Under the pieces are notes generated by a model. That model made no database searches, was not told where the DNA came from, and saw nothing but the letters and a program-made list of their open reading frames with translations. Position numbers and translations under genes: made by a program. Below, one piece after another: positions 1 to 8,017 of a stretch of DNA of 10,062 nucleotides; the first letter of the stretch is position 1; every line of letters starts with the position of its first letter. Source of the DNA: Euperipatoides rowelli (lineage: Eukaryota > Onychophora > Udeonychophora > Euonychophora > Peripatopsidae); NCBI GenBank assembly GCA_003024985.2, contig PXIH01S0001389.1, one strand, 5' to 3'.

Positions 1-522
1 TGAATTAAGAAACAAGGAAGTAAAAAAAACAATTGCTTAAAATTTTGACTAGGGAAATAAATGCAACATTATGACTGCATTTTCTGCAATTAAATAAAAC
101 GTTGAATGGGTTAATAAACAATAAATATTTCGTTCATCAGTTGAATTTTAAAAAAAACAAAACAGATTATTTGGGCTAGAAAAAGAATCATCATCAACAT
201 TGGGTGTGTTCTCCGAGGCGGAGTTCACGTTGAAGGATCACCAAAGGTTTCTATCTCAAGTTCTATAACCCTTTTAAACAATTAAAGGTTAGGTGGTTTT
301 GTTCCAATTTTTATAAGTAAAACTACTACAATATATTAGCTAAATCAAAATTCAAGTTAACTGGTTTTTTTTTTAACATTACTTTTGGTGAATACTTTAT
401 AATCCCTGGGCAAAACTCAAAATATCACACAATTTGAAAGTAATCAATAGGTTAAACAATGAAGATACCATAAATGTTTTCTATTCAGTAAAAGGAAATG
501 TTTTAAGCAGCATCATATTTAC
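1..522 (-). other. Start of the EMSY intron after coding exon 4 (incomplete)
   Basis: AT-rich non-coding DNA begins at the donor GTAAAT (522-517) and runs off the window. No next EMSY exon is visible: the family continues with a Ser/Thr-rich stretch, which is not encoded here on the minus strand. The one odd patch is about 195-245, clearly more GC-rich than its surroundings, with the small hairpin CTCCG-AGG-CGGAG. It has no open frame I can assign. Confidence 0.7.
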
Positions 523-698
523 CTTCTTTATTGCCTGTAGCTATAGGTGGAGGCATCATGGCATTGTTTGCGGCAGCCATGTTTGCCGCATTGTTTGCTA
601 TTGCTGTGAAGGCTGTTTGTGGAACCAGCCTTGGCATAAGAGGAATTAGTCTTCTGCCTTCTATAGCCCATTCAGCTGCTGTGTTAGGACCAAACATA
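523..698 (-). CDS. EMSY: EMSY coding exon 4 (HP1-contacting segment after the ENT domain)
   Basis: This 176-base exon on the minus strand has acceptor TTTCTTTTGTAG (AG at 700-699) and donor GAAG/GTAAAT (GT at 522-521). Its first T completes Asn79, followed by residues 80-137: M-F-G-P-N-T-A-A-E-W-A-I-E-G-R-R-L-I-P-L, then MPRLVPQTAFT and an Ala/Asn/Met/Pro-rich tail ending TGNKE. In vertebrate EMSY the equivalent GPNxxxEWSIEGRRLVPLMPRLVPQTAFT lies directly after the ENT domain and supplies the unusual binding site for the HP1 chromoshadow domain. Its near-perfect conservation suggests that the HP1 contact is ancestral. The A-N-N-A-A-N-M-A-A-A-N-N stretch is more repetitive than the vertebrate counterpart but ends at the same TGxKE. 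It leaves in phase 1, and the next exon lies off the left edge. Confidence 0.95.
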
Positions 699-3600
699 CT
701 ACAAAAGAAAAACTAATTATAAACAGGAATAAAAAAAAATATTTAACTTACTTTAATGTGGCTGCCATTAGTTTAGCAATTTTTTTACAATAATCATAGT
801 TTTAACTAGGATTTTTTTTTTCATGGCTGCCATGTTTATTATGTGTTGCCTCCTAATGGTCAATAAACTAAATAGTGCCATAATGGTTTAAGTAATAATA
901 TTTCAGGCTTCATAAATCAGTTTGGCATAAAATTAATCATGAATAACTTTGGTACAATAAATATGATAAATATGTAATACTTTAGCTACAGTATATTGAT
1001 TTGGATGAAAATTTTCTTTAGGATAAGAAATTCTTTAAAACTTAAACTATTTTGATGCCATAATAGTACCATTATAAGATATATTGACACAGTGTTAACT
1101 AAAAAAACATATTTTTTTTTACATAAACTACTCTGGTTCTCACCCACTCAAATAGGGTCACAAAAGAAAAACCAGTTTACTATAAGAAGTTAGTGTTTTC
1201 ATCCTAAATATAGGATGAAGCTACTATTTACTAGAAGCATAAGTCACAACTGAGAGTATGCTGGCTCAATCCTTATTAAATAAATATGCTTTCATTGATC
1301 AATTATTATATCATTAGGCTACTATACCTTAATTGTACTAATATCTATTATAATATTTTAATGTGATTTGATATATTTAACAATGCTTAAATATGATAAA
1401 TATGTTTGAAGAAACATCAATCGTCAAGACAGTATTGGATGCATGGTGAAAAAATAAAGAAACAAAATAAAAATAGTCATATACAATATATAAATAGGCA
1501 GTATATACATATGAAATTAATTTTTATACAATATTTTAATGCCAATGACCCTCACCAGGATACAAAGGCATTTTTCACTGACTAAGCACTAAGTTTCAAG
1601 CTACAACAATCATCAGAAACAGGTTTTATGTTGTTCCATCAGAGGATACAAAACACCAATTTTTAAAAATATTATAGTATATCGTTTTCCCCCCAAGATA
1701 AAATGTTAAAAGAAAAACACCATCAACTTTGCTTCAAAGCTTAATGTGATGATGACATACTACGTTGTTTCCCAAAATTGAATAAAACCTGATGGGAATC
1801 ATATTAAAATAATAGAAAGGCTATATTTTGCAAAGCTACATATTTCACAAGCAATCATTTGAAGACAAAAGGAGCAGTGAATAGGCTATCTACCAATAAT
1901 CATTTAACGATCTTATCGGAATTTATTTCACAAAATAAACATAACAATGATGTAATGCTGGTGATACAGTGAAACTTATGAAAATGAACATTTTAATTAA
2001 AAAAAAGGAACTTTTCCAAATAATTAAAATAACTTTAAAAATAATGTTCTGAACATCGTTAGTCTTGGAGAAACCCAGCTAGTGGCTTCTCCTATATTCC
2101 TGAAGCTACCTTTACACTTCACAGAGATCTCTATGAAGACTACTGTAACTCTGCAAAGTAAGGATGAGTTTAGAGTAGGTAATCCAAAGGGTAAAACCAG
2201 CTAATCCAATTGGTTAGGGCTAAAGCAAATCTACTACAGGATTCCAAAATTCATGCAACACATCCTAAAACTATACAAGGTCAAATCCTTTTAATCATCA
2301 AGCAATTAAAAGCTAATCAATTTGCTGCAGATGGCCTCCACACGCAACAATAGCTGCAGTTCACTTTCACATACAAGCCTCCAGCAAGACGAAAGAAAAT
2401 CAGAAGTATCCTGCTCACACCCAAAGTCAAGAATCGGAAGTAGACTGCTGGTCTCCACCACAGCTTCACCTTAAGTCTCCAATCAAGGGCTAGTATCAGG
2501 AAATATTAGCCAAAGCTTTCAACCCACATCAAGCCAGCTTTAGAAGACACTTAAAACTCATTGGTAAGGTTATCTCCACTATCAAGGACTTTGATCAATT
2601 ATATTTAATATAGCTAATGATTACCATAAACTCCTCAAACCATATAAATACCACCTAGTTAGTATGGTCTTGGAAATATAACATACAGTTTGATATCCAG
2701 AGATAATGTGAATTTGTTTTAAATCTATTCATTGGCTAAAAAAGATTTTAAGCAGAGGATTGAAGGTAATAAATGGAAGGTCTACTTATTGTTGAAGGTT
2801 ATCTGAAAGAGACATTAATACTATCTGCTAGATGTTGGTGTCATAAAAATTAACATTGTAGCTATGTGGCTAGAAATAAAAAAAAGGAATGCTTGGATGA
2901 AAAACACGTTGAGATAAGTAACTGTCAAGTTCCAAGAAGTTGCAATTCAGACCACTGTTAATCGATTATAATCAGGGAGAGGAAGAAATGGAACTATTTG
3001 AACAACCAATGAATGGATTCAGGAAATGATCACAATCAAGAGAGCACAATCATTGGTTTCCCTTTTGTGATACTAGATGGTGCTACTGTTTCCATCTTAT
3101 ACTTACATTGTAATATTTTTTTCTCTTGCCTAAAATAAAACCTTTCCTGTTTAATTACTCGTAGGCTAGTTGTATATTTTTCGCATGTTTTAATTGCTCA
3201 AAAAGTAAATATTTGAACTTAATTTCATGACCTTCGCTTTCTTAAATCCTTTCACAACTGTTGGCCACAATAAGCAAGAGGAGGATAACTCTTCTCATTA
3301 TAATAATTAAAGTTTAATTTAAACAGTAAAAAAACTTTGGGAACTAGGGCTCACCTTCTGATTATAATAATTAACAATAAGAAAACTTTAGGAAACTGGG
3401 CTCAATGATTCCTCAACAAGGTAAACTGGTTATTTTTGCAGATTAACTTCACAAAATCATTTTAGTCCTTTTAGTATTGGCTCGTCAATGGGATAAACCC
3501 GTACATTACCCATTAAACCCTTATAGAATCAACTTGGTTAGATCATGCTCTTATTTTGATACAGATTTCATTATTAGCTTAGGGTCCCGGTCGTCTACCC

Positions 3601-3767
3601 TTTTGATAGCCAATTGCTATGATCAACCACTTATTTCTCACCTAGACAGAGAACATTTTAGGAAGATATACAGCTCCATAATAGGGAATTTAAATCATAA
3701 AAAGTAGCCTACAATAGAGTCTATGCAGTACAATATTATATTAAAATAGAGTTCAATAAAAACATAC
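699..3767 (-). other. EMSY intron between coding exons 3 and 4 (3,069 bp)
   Basis: The donor is GTATGT (3767-3762) and the acceptor TTTTGTAG (AG at 700-699). The content is AT-rich intron with no recognised gene. About 2040-2600 is less AT-rich and free of long T runs, which suggests an old insertion, but I can find no terminal repeats for it. Small perfect hairpins occur at 1199-1218 (TCATCCTA, 4-base loop) and as a wider AACCAATGA/TCATTGGTT pair at 3004-3058. The open frame at 3477-3707 on the plus strand has no recognisable motif. The intron has several TAGGCTA-type words (for example 1315-1321 and 1882-1888), but I noticed none between about 1890 and 3160. Confidence 0.8.
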
Positions 3768-3842
3768 TTATCTGCTACTGTGTTCAGCCTTTCATCATTA
3801 ACAGCTCTTCGTATTTCTGCACGATGCCGTTCAGTTGATATG
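3768..3842 (-). CDS. EMSY: EMSY coding exon 3 (end of ENT domain)
   Basis: This 75-base exon on the minus strand follows a pyrimidine-rich acceptor (TTTTCCCCCCACCCAG, AG at 3844-3843). It ends at GATAA/GTATGT (GT at 3767-3766). It encodes residues 54-79: I-S-T-E-R-H-R-A-E-I-R-R-A-V-N-D-E-R-L-N, then T-V-A-D and the first two bases of Asn. The ISTERHRAExRRAVNDERL string is nearly identical to vertebrate EMSY and is the most diagnostic stretch in the window. It is the conserved last helical part of the ENT domain. It enters and leaves in phase 2. Only 115 bases separate it from the previous exon, so these two may be spliced by intron definition. The longer open frame reading through both sides of this exon (3695-3880) adds intron-encoded residues that should not be counted as protein. 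Confidence 0.95.
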
Positions 3843-3957
3843 CTGGGTGGGGGGAAAATGCTTTTATGAGTCAGAAACATAAAACAAATTCAACATATTT
3901 AAATGAATGATAAAACAATAAAAATTAAAATAACTTATTAATGCAATACTTCCTTAC
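3843..3957 (-). other. Short EMSY intron (115 bp)
   Basis: This is a complete small intron on the minus strand, from GTAAGG (3957-3952) to CCCACCCAG (AG at 3844-3843). A plausible branch sequence TTTCTGACTCAT lies about 30 bases before the acceptor, followed by a T/C tract with six C. All splice signals are visible in one short stretch. Confidence 0.9.
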
Positions 3958-4057
3958 CTAAGAGTATTACAAAGATCTTGTAAAATTCTTTTCTTGTCTT
4001 TTGTCAAGTCTCCTTGAGCTCTGAATGCTGACACAATAGATGAATAGGCTTCCAATT
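3958..4057 (-). CDS. EMSY: EMSY coding exon 2 (middle of ENT domain)
   Basis: This 100-base exon on the minus strand has an excellent acceptor (AAAATCTTTCAG, AG at 4059-4058) and donor (CTTAG/GTAAGG, GT at 3957-3956). With the phase-1 G of the previous exon it reads E-L-E-A-Y-S-S-I-V-S-A-F-R-A-Q-G-D-L-T-K, then D-K-K-R-I-L-Q-D-L-C-N-T-L. The LEAY and the SAxRAQGDLTKxKK block are family hallmarks of the EMSY ENT domain, a small helical domain that forms a homodimer in the human protein. The exon covers residues 21 to 54 of the predicted protein. It ends in phase 2 with AG, completed by C to Ser in the next exon. Its open frame is only about 33 codons, so it cannot be found by ORF length. It is recognised by similarity and by frame-perfect splice sites. 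Confidence 0.93.
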
Positions 4058-4116
4058 CTGAAAGATTTTAACAGTTGATTGAAACAATGCCATTAGGATA
4101 AAATATTCCCTCCAAT

Positions 4117-4295
4117 CAGGGTTAGCAAAAAAAATTTTTTTTTTTTAAAAAAAAAAAAACCAAAATTTTTTTTTTTGGTTTAAACCGTTTTTTTTTTGGT
4201 TTTAACAAAAAAAAAAGTTTAAACCAAAAATATATATATATTTATTTATTTATTTTTTTTTAAAAAAAAAAACAGTTTTTTGCCAACTTATTGTC
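4117..4295. mobile_element. Possible A/T-rich foldback miniature element
   Basis: The left side reads CAGGGTTAGCAAAAAA from 4117 and the right side TTTTTTGCCAAC to 4287. GTTAGCAAAAAA and the complement of the right side, GTTGGCAAAAAA, agree at 11 of 12 positions. Between them are alternating A and T runs with inverted copies of TTTTGGTTTAAAC (4173-4185) and GTTTAAACCAAAA (4217-4229), so the whole stretch can fold back. CTCCAAT occurs on both flanks (4110-4116 and 4297-4303) and could be a target duplication. A CAGGGTTGGCAAA-like end recalls miniature hAT-type repeats, from memory only. The right end is not clear, so this may be only low-complexity DNA. Confidence 0.4.
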
Positions 4296-4317
4296 ACTCC
4301 AATAGTGACAATAAGTT
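4285..4317. repeat. Perfect 14-bp inverted repeat with 5-base loop
   Basis: AACTTATTGTCACT (4285-4298) and AGTGACAATAAGTT (4304-4317) are exact complements around the loop CCAAT. It directly abuts the right side of the A/T-rich foldback region and shares bases with its possible right target duplication. Confidence 0.8.
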
Positions 4318-5113
4318 TTTAAATATGTCAAAAACAAAACATCTTAAAAAGTTTACAATAAATATATACAAAGTTTTCTCTGTTACATATTTAATATATT
4401 TTTAATATTTAAAACAGAAAAGTATTATTCTACATGCAATAATTATGGTTAAGGGTTTCTGTAAATGTGAGATCAAGGATTTTTTTTTTTTTTTTTTCAG
4501 AATTAGTATGTATTTACTGAATACAGGAATAATCATAGTTAAGAATAGAATTTATATGTTTTACTTAAATAAAAACCCAGTAGACCTATGGTAGCTTATA
4601 AAATTAAAGTGACTGCTAATGTATCCTATATTAAGTCTAATTTGGAATATTGTGCTGCGGTACGGTTAATGTTTAAAATGGCTTTTTAATCAATGGTAGA
4701 TAATGATTACTAAATATGTCAATTTATTGTGCAGCATACTAACCCATCTAATTCTTTGAGGTCATTAGAAATCTGTATTTCTGAATATAAATGGACTGCG
4801 GTAGGCTAATTAGAACGGGCAAAATGTTAAAAAAATAATTTCTGGTTCTGTTAACCATAAAAGTGCCTAGAAATACAGGACAAATAATCATTTTTAAGAT
4901 TTTGAAAGTTAGGCTATACTAGTTATGTTAAATATTATATATATATGTATATTTTACTAGACACGACCACTTAAATGTAGGCCCTATAATTAGCCTAAAT
5001 TGAAAGTTGTGTTTAAAAATGTACAAAAAACGCTTTAAGATTGATGCCATACTCTCATCTTTGAAAATATCACAAAATTACTTAAGATTTTAATTTTCTG
5101 TGAGAGTTTACCT

Positions 5114-5193
5114 TTAATTTGTATATATACATTGTGTGTGAACTATACCCCTGTATCTGTATAGATCACACACAATTTATATATACAAATTAA
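5114..5193. repeat. Long hairpin: 34-bp arms, 12-base loop
   Basis: The left arm (5114-5147) and right arm (5160-5193) pair over 34 bases with only two mismatches, around the loop CCCCTGTATCTG. Each arm contains an ATTGTGTGTGA-like core within AATTTGTATATATA. It lies inside the first EMSY coding intron, so it is transcribed at least in the minus-strand pre-mRNA. A palindromic miniature transposon or a microRNA-like precursor would both fit. The shape alone does not decide. Confidence 0.75.
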
Positions 5194-5446
5194 CATCCTG
5201 TAGCCTCTGTATTTCTTACCCAATTTAGATGAATTTATTACAAGGCAATATCTGATAATATTTTTAAAGCAAATATTCTGCAGATTGTAAACCATTTTAC
5301 TGTTTGTTATTGTCAATGAAAATTTATTTAAGCTAGAAAATTTAAAATTTTATGTAGCTAAGCTTTATTAGTTTTAAAAATTAGGCTAGTTCTAACTTAA
5401 ACTGCATAGTGACTAAACGGAATTTAAAAATTTAATTAAAACATAC

Positions 5447-5515
5447 CCAATCTTCTAAGAATCCTTTTGGATTCATCTCTGCTTAAGTCAAGCAGCATCG
5501 GCCACATCTTGATCT
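5447..5515 (-). CDS. EMSY: EMSY first coding exon (start codon, beginning of ENT domain)
   Basis: This exon starts the EMSY reading frame on the minus strand. The ATG at 5507-5505 opens M-W-P-M-L-L-D-L-S-R-D-E-S-K-R-I-L-R-R-L, which matches the N-terminus of vertebrate EMSY (WPxLLDLSRDExKRILRxL), the first helix of the ENT domain. The start is placed just before the WP because the known proteins begin only a few residues earlier. An A at -3 supports it. Upstream on the minus strand is a run of 22 T (5541-5520), then AAAG/AGATCAAG, so the acceptor is at 5517-5516 or two bases further on. The exon therefore begins with about 6-8 bases of 5' UTR, and a non-coding exon should lie upstream. The donor reads TTGG/GTATGT at 5446-5441 and leaves phase 1. 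The first G completes a Glu codon in the next exon. The exact acceptor is the only uncertain point. Confidence 0.9.
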
Positions 5516-5519
5516 CTTT

Positions 5520-5541
5520 AAAAAAAAAAAAAAAAAAAAAA
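5520..5541. repeat. A22 homopolymer (T22 on the gene strand) at the EMSY acceptor
   Basis: On the minus strand this is a pure run of 22 T directly before the AAAG that precedes the start exon, so it serves as the polypyrimidine tract of that acceptor. Long homopolymers of this kind vary in length between individuals and are prone to sequencing error. Confidence 0.85.
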
Positions 5542-6395
5542 CACATTATTTGAGAATTATCAACCACATTATTTGAGAAGATACTTAACCATTTATAAAT
5601 ATACCAACAACAGAACCGGTACCGGTCTCAATTAAACTTATCAATACAAAAAACAAGTTTCTGAGTAGATTACCATATAATACTTTTAAACAATGAGCAA
5701 ATATCAGTGATTTATCAAGTCTAATTAGATACAGTATGTTAGGCTATAATTCCATTAGAAGTTGGACAGGCTATCAAATCAGGACTAGCACGGAATCTAC
5801 CGGAATTTGTTTTACTGTGCCAAAATATGAGGAGTAAGAAAACTGACTATTTTTAATGTAAATAGCTTACTGCAGCCAGATTTCATTTTTTAATAGCTAA
5901 TAATCAGTTATTTCATTTGGCTATAGTGGTTCATGCCAAACAGACCCTGTAACTAATTATGGTACCAGTATGTGCAATGATGAATGATGTATTTCTATAT
6001 AATGGTGATAAACGTTTGAAAGTTGTTGATGATTTACTGTTTCATATATTAATCCTAGTGACTCGTCTTACATCTAATTTATGGAAAATACGTTGGTAGA
6101 TGATACTGGAACGAAATAACTTAGTCTCTCTCTAAACCCAAATAAATGTTGTGTCCTTCAACATGAATTTAGGACTAATAAATTTTCTTAGCAAATTATT
6201 CTAGGAGGCTACCCATTAAAGAGTAGGCTATCTCTTTTGGGTTCTAAGGTTCAAAGTAATCTGCGACGAAATTCCCATATTAATGAACTTATAAAAGCTA
6301 TTAATAGGCTAAACTTTTATTCCTCTTATAAAGATATCATAGAATTGGGGCTGATTGTATAACTTTTATACATGCATACCTGGACGGTGGAAACA

Positions 6396-6463
6396 AGGGG
6401 TCAGAGGAGTCAATTGACCCCTCTAATATTTATCAAAATGTGTCAAAGTGCTTTATTTGACAC
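6396..6463. repeat. Two neighbouring short inverted repeats
   Basis: AGGGGTCA (6396-6403) pairs with TGACCCCT (6415-6422), and the right arm overlaps the palindrome GTCAATTGAC. GTGTCAAA (6440-6447) pairs with TTTGACAC (6456-6463) around an 8-base loop. The stretch around them (about 6370-6500) is less AT-rich than its surroundings. It may be a fragment of an old repeat, but no ends are clear. Confidence 0.5.
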
Positions 6464-7302
6464 CCATGTACCTCCATTACACACACCTACTGTGTATTAC
6501 AGTATATTAATATAACAGTAAATAATATAGGCCTATACTGTACAAACTGTATTCATTTTTTTTTTCTTGAAAAATAGTTAACAAGTTTACAATATAAACA
6601 TAAATTTAGGCTACTAACAATAATAAATTAATAAAAATCAACAAGACGGAAAATAGACACCTTAGTGAGAGTACGTTTAGAATTTGTAAAATATAATACT
6701 TTTATCCAAAAAAAAAAAAAGGATAAACTGCACTATCGTACCGGTTGATTTAAATAATTTAATTTTTTTTTTGGTTGTTTTAAATTACAAAGAGTACTAC
6801 AGCTTAGTTAAAGTAGTCTAAGTTTACATATAATGAATTAAATCTAAATTATTTACAGATTATTTACAAAAATATAGCTTAAAAAAAAAAACACCGTAGG
6901 CAATTAGCGAGATAACTTCACTTCAATAAGTTTTTTTTATTATTTAATATTCAAAACTTAATTTTGATAAGACGGAATCTGTCACTTAGTTCAGAATATT
7001 TTATATACAGTTAATTAATAGAAAATATAATTTTAAACTAACGTAAACAGCAGAAAAAATTATTATTTTATTTAAAAAGTGATATTATTATTAGCCTAAT
7101 TATTAGTACGTTTATTTGGTATAATACAAAATGTAAATTACAATATTACTAGGCCTATGTTATATGATATATACAACACAGAATAGATACCAACAAAAGA
7201 TTTCACAGTATTTGCCCCTAAGGATGTAGACTAAAAAAATTAAAAAATTGTTTAAAATCGTTGAAATGTAGTCTCAAAATTTACAACAACAAAAAAAATT
7301 GA

Positions 7303-7321
7303 GGGGGGGGGGGGATATCCC
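7303..7321. repeat. G12 run merging into the palindrome GGGATATCCC
   Basis: Twelve G in a row (7303-7314) are followed by ATATCCC, so the last three G and the following bases form a 10-bp palindrome. A long G run is rare in such AT-rich DNA. It often marks a repeat end or an assembly weak point. Confidence 0.8.
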
Positions 7322-7743
7322 ACTCCCTCAAAAAGTAGGCTACTAGCTTGACCCCTCTGGTAAATTATTACTCCTCCTCTCCTGCATGCATATGGTCCAG
7401 AGATACTACAGTCAAACAAAGAACAAATTTTGAAATTGCTCAAGATATGCAGAAAATATAATACTGGGGAAAAACTATATTATCATACCCTAATGAAAAT
7501 TATAATACACTAAGTTACAGTAAAGGCAATTCATTATAATATTCAGTGTAATGTAAGCCGACTGAGGCCTTGCTGTATCAGTCACTCCAATAAATTTTCT
7601 CTTATCAAACTTACCCAATTTGTTGGGCAGTGAGCTGCATACATTAACTGTACTAAATCCCTCTAATATTCCTCCAAATTTGAATGAAACTTTAATTTTA
7701 TTTACACATCAGGTTTTAGAAATTTATTCTAACTATAACTCAG

Positions 7744-7764
7744 AGGTTCCAAGGGGTGGAACCT
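7744..7764. repeat. Perfect 8-bp-stem hairpin
   Basis: AGGTTCCA and TGGAACCT pair exactly around the 5-base loop AGGGG. It is isolated, with no neighbouring gene or T run to suggest a role. Confidence 0.7.
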
Positions 7765-8017
7765 GTAAATTAACTAAATCATAAATTTAAATATAGATTA
7801 ACTTGCATTATGAATTTCATGACACATTAAATTATCCAACCCTGAGATATTCCCTTGGTGCAACCACAACTAATACAAAGGTTGATTCAATCAGATAGAA
7901 TATTAAATTTTAGTCTCAGAAATTTCCTATAAATGACTTTTGAATTTATATAACTTACTTCTGATGATGTGCATTCCTTGTTCTATTTTGAAGAAAGTAG
8001 AATACAAGTCTTTAGGC

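Larger units (their letters stand above)
4058..5446 (-). other. EMSY intron between coding exons 1 and 2 (1,389 bp)
   Basis: The donor is GTATGT (5446-5441) and the acceptor TCTTTCAG (AG at 4059-4058). No gene is seen inside. It contains the A/T-homopolymer foldback region near the 3' end of the intron (4117-4317), a T18 run at 4480-4497, short TA repeats near 4935-4950 and a long imperfect-palindrome hairpin at 5114-5193. Several TAGGCTA or TAGCCTA words are scattered through it. Confidence 0.85.
1..5515 (-). other. EMSY: EMSY gene span, 5' part (four coding exons, 3' part off the window)
   Basis: The four exons join without a frame break into 137 codons plus one base (61+100+75+176 coding bases, intron phases 1, 2, 2, then 1). 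In known members EMSY is a nuclear chromatin-associated repressor. Its N-terminal part binds the BRCA2 transactivation region, and the ENT domain with the following segment binds HP1. It is also found with SIN3/HDAC and KDM5-type complexes. What is visible here is only the N-terminal eighth or so of a protein that has about 1,300 residues in human. The long Ser/Thr/Gln-rich remainder is not in the window: the 522 bases left of the last exon show no further matching exon. No stop codon or frameshift interrupts the exons, so the gene looks intact as far as it can be seen. Confidence 0.92.
5516..8009. other. Non-coding DNA upstream of the EMSY start exon (5' intron or upstream region)
   Basis: About 2.5 kb of AT-rich sequence with no supported gene. 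It is probably the 5'-UTR intron of EMSY, because the start exon has an acceptor-like upstream edge. Visible items are the palindrome ACCGGTACCGGT near 5615, a hairpin of TTTATCC/GGATAAA around A13 (6701-6727), small inverted repeats at 6396-6422 and 6440-6463, a G12 run followed by GGGATATCCC (7303-7321), and a perfect 8-bp-stem hairpin at 7744-7764. TAGGCTA-type words are frequent here (for example near 5740, 6224, 6305, 6607 and 7337). Confidence 0.7.

Noticed and set aside
434-716. Two plus-strand open frames over EMSY coding exon 4
   Set aside because: They are antisense shadows of the exon at 523-698. The minus-strand reading is the one conserved with EMSY and bounded by splice sites.
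3004-3058. AACCAATGA/TCATTGGTT inverted pair with a 37-base spacer
   Set aside because: Nine bases of pairing at that distance is easily met by chance in 3 kb of intron. No other ends or duplication support an element.
3477-3707. Plus-strand open frame of 76 codons within the large EMSY intron
   Set aside because: It starts at a TTG rather than an ATG, shows no domain, signal peptide or family motif I recognise, and lies antisense inside an intron. A frame of this length is plausible by chance.
4480-4500. T18 followed by CAG on the plus strand, looking like a splice acceptor
   Set aside because: It is antisense to EMSY, and no open or conserved exon follows it on the plus strand.
6370-7400. 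Possible transposon bounded by GGGGTCA/GACCCCT-type motifs near 6400 and 7350
   Set aside because: The shared similarity is limited to about eight bases plus a CATGCA. The flanks do not match and no target duplication is present.
7252-7443. Minus-strand open frame of 63 codons through the C12 run
   Set aside because: Its Pro/Gly-rich part is simply the translation of the homopolymer. It has no recognisable motif and no gene context.
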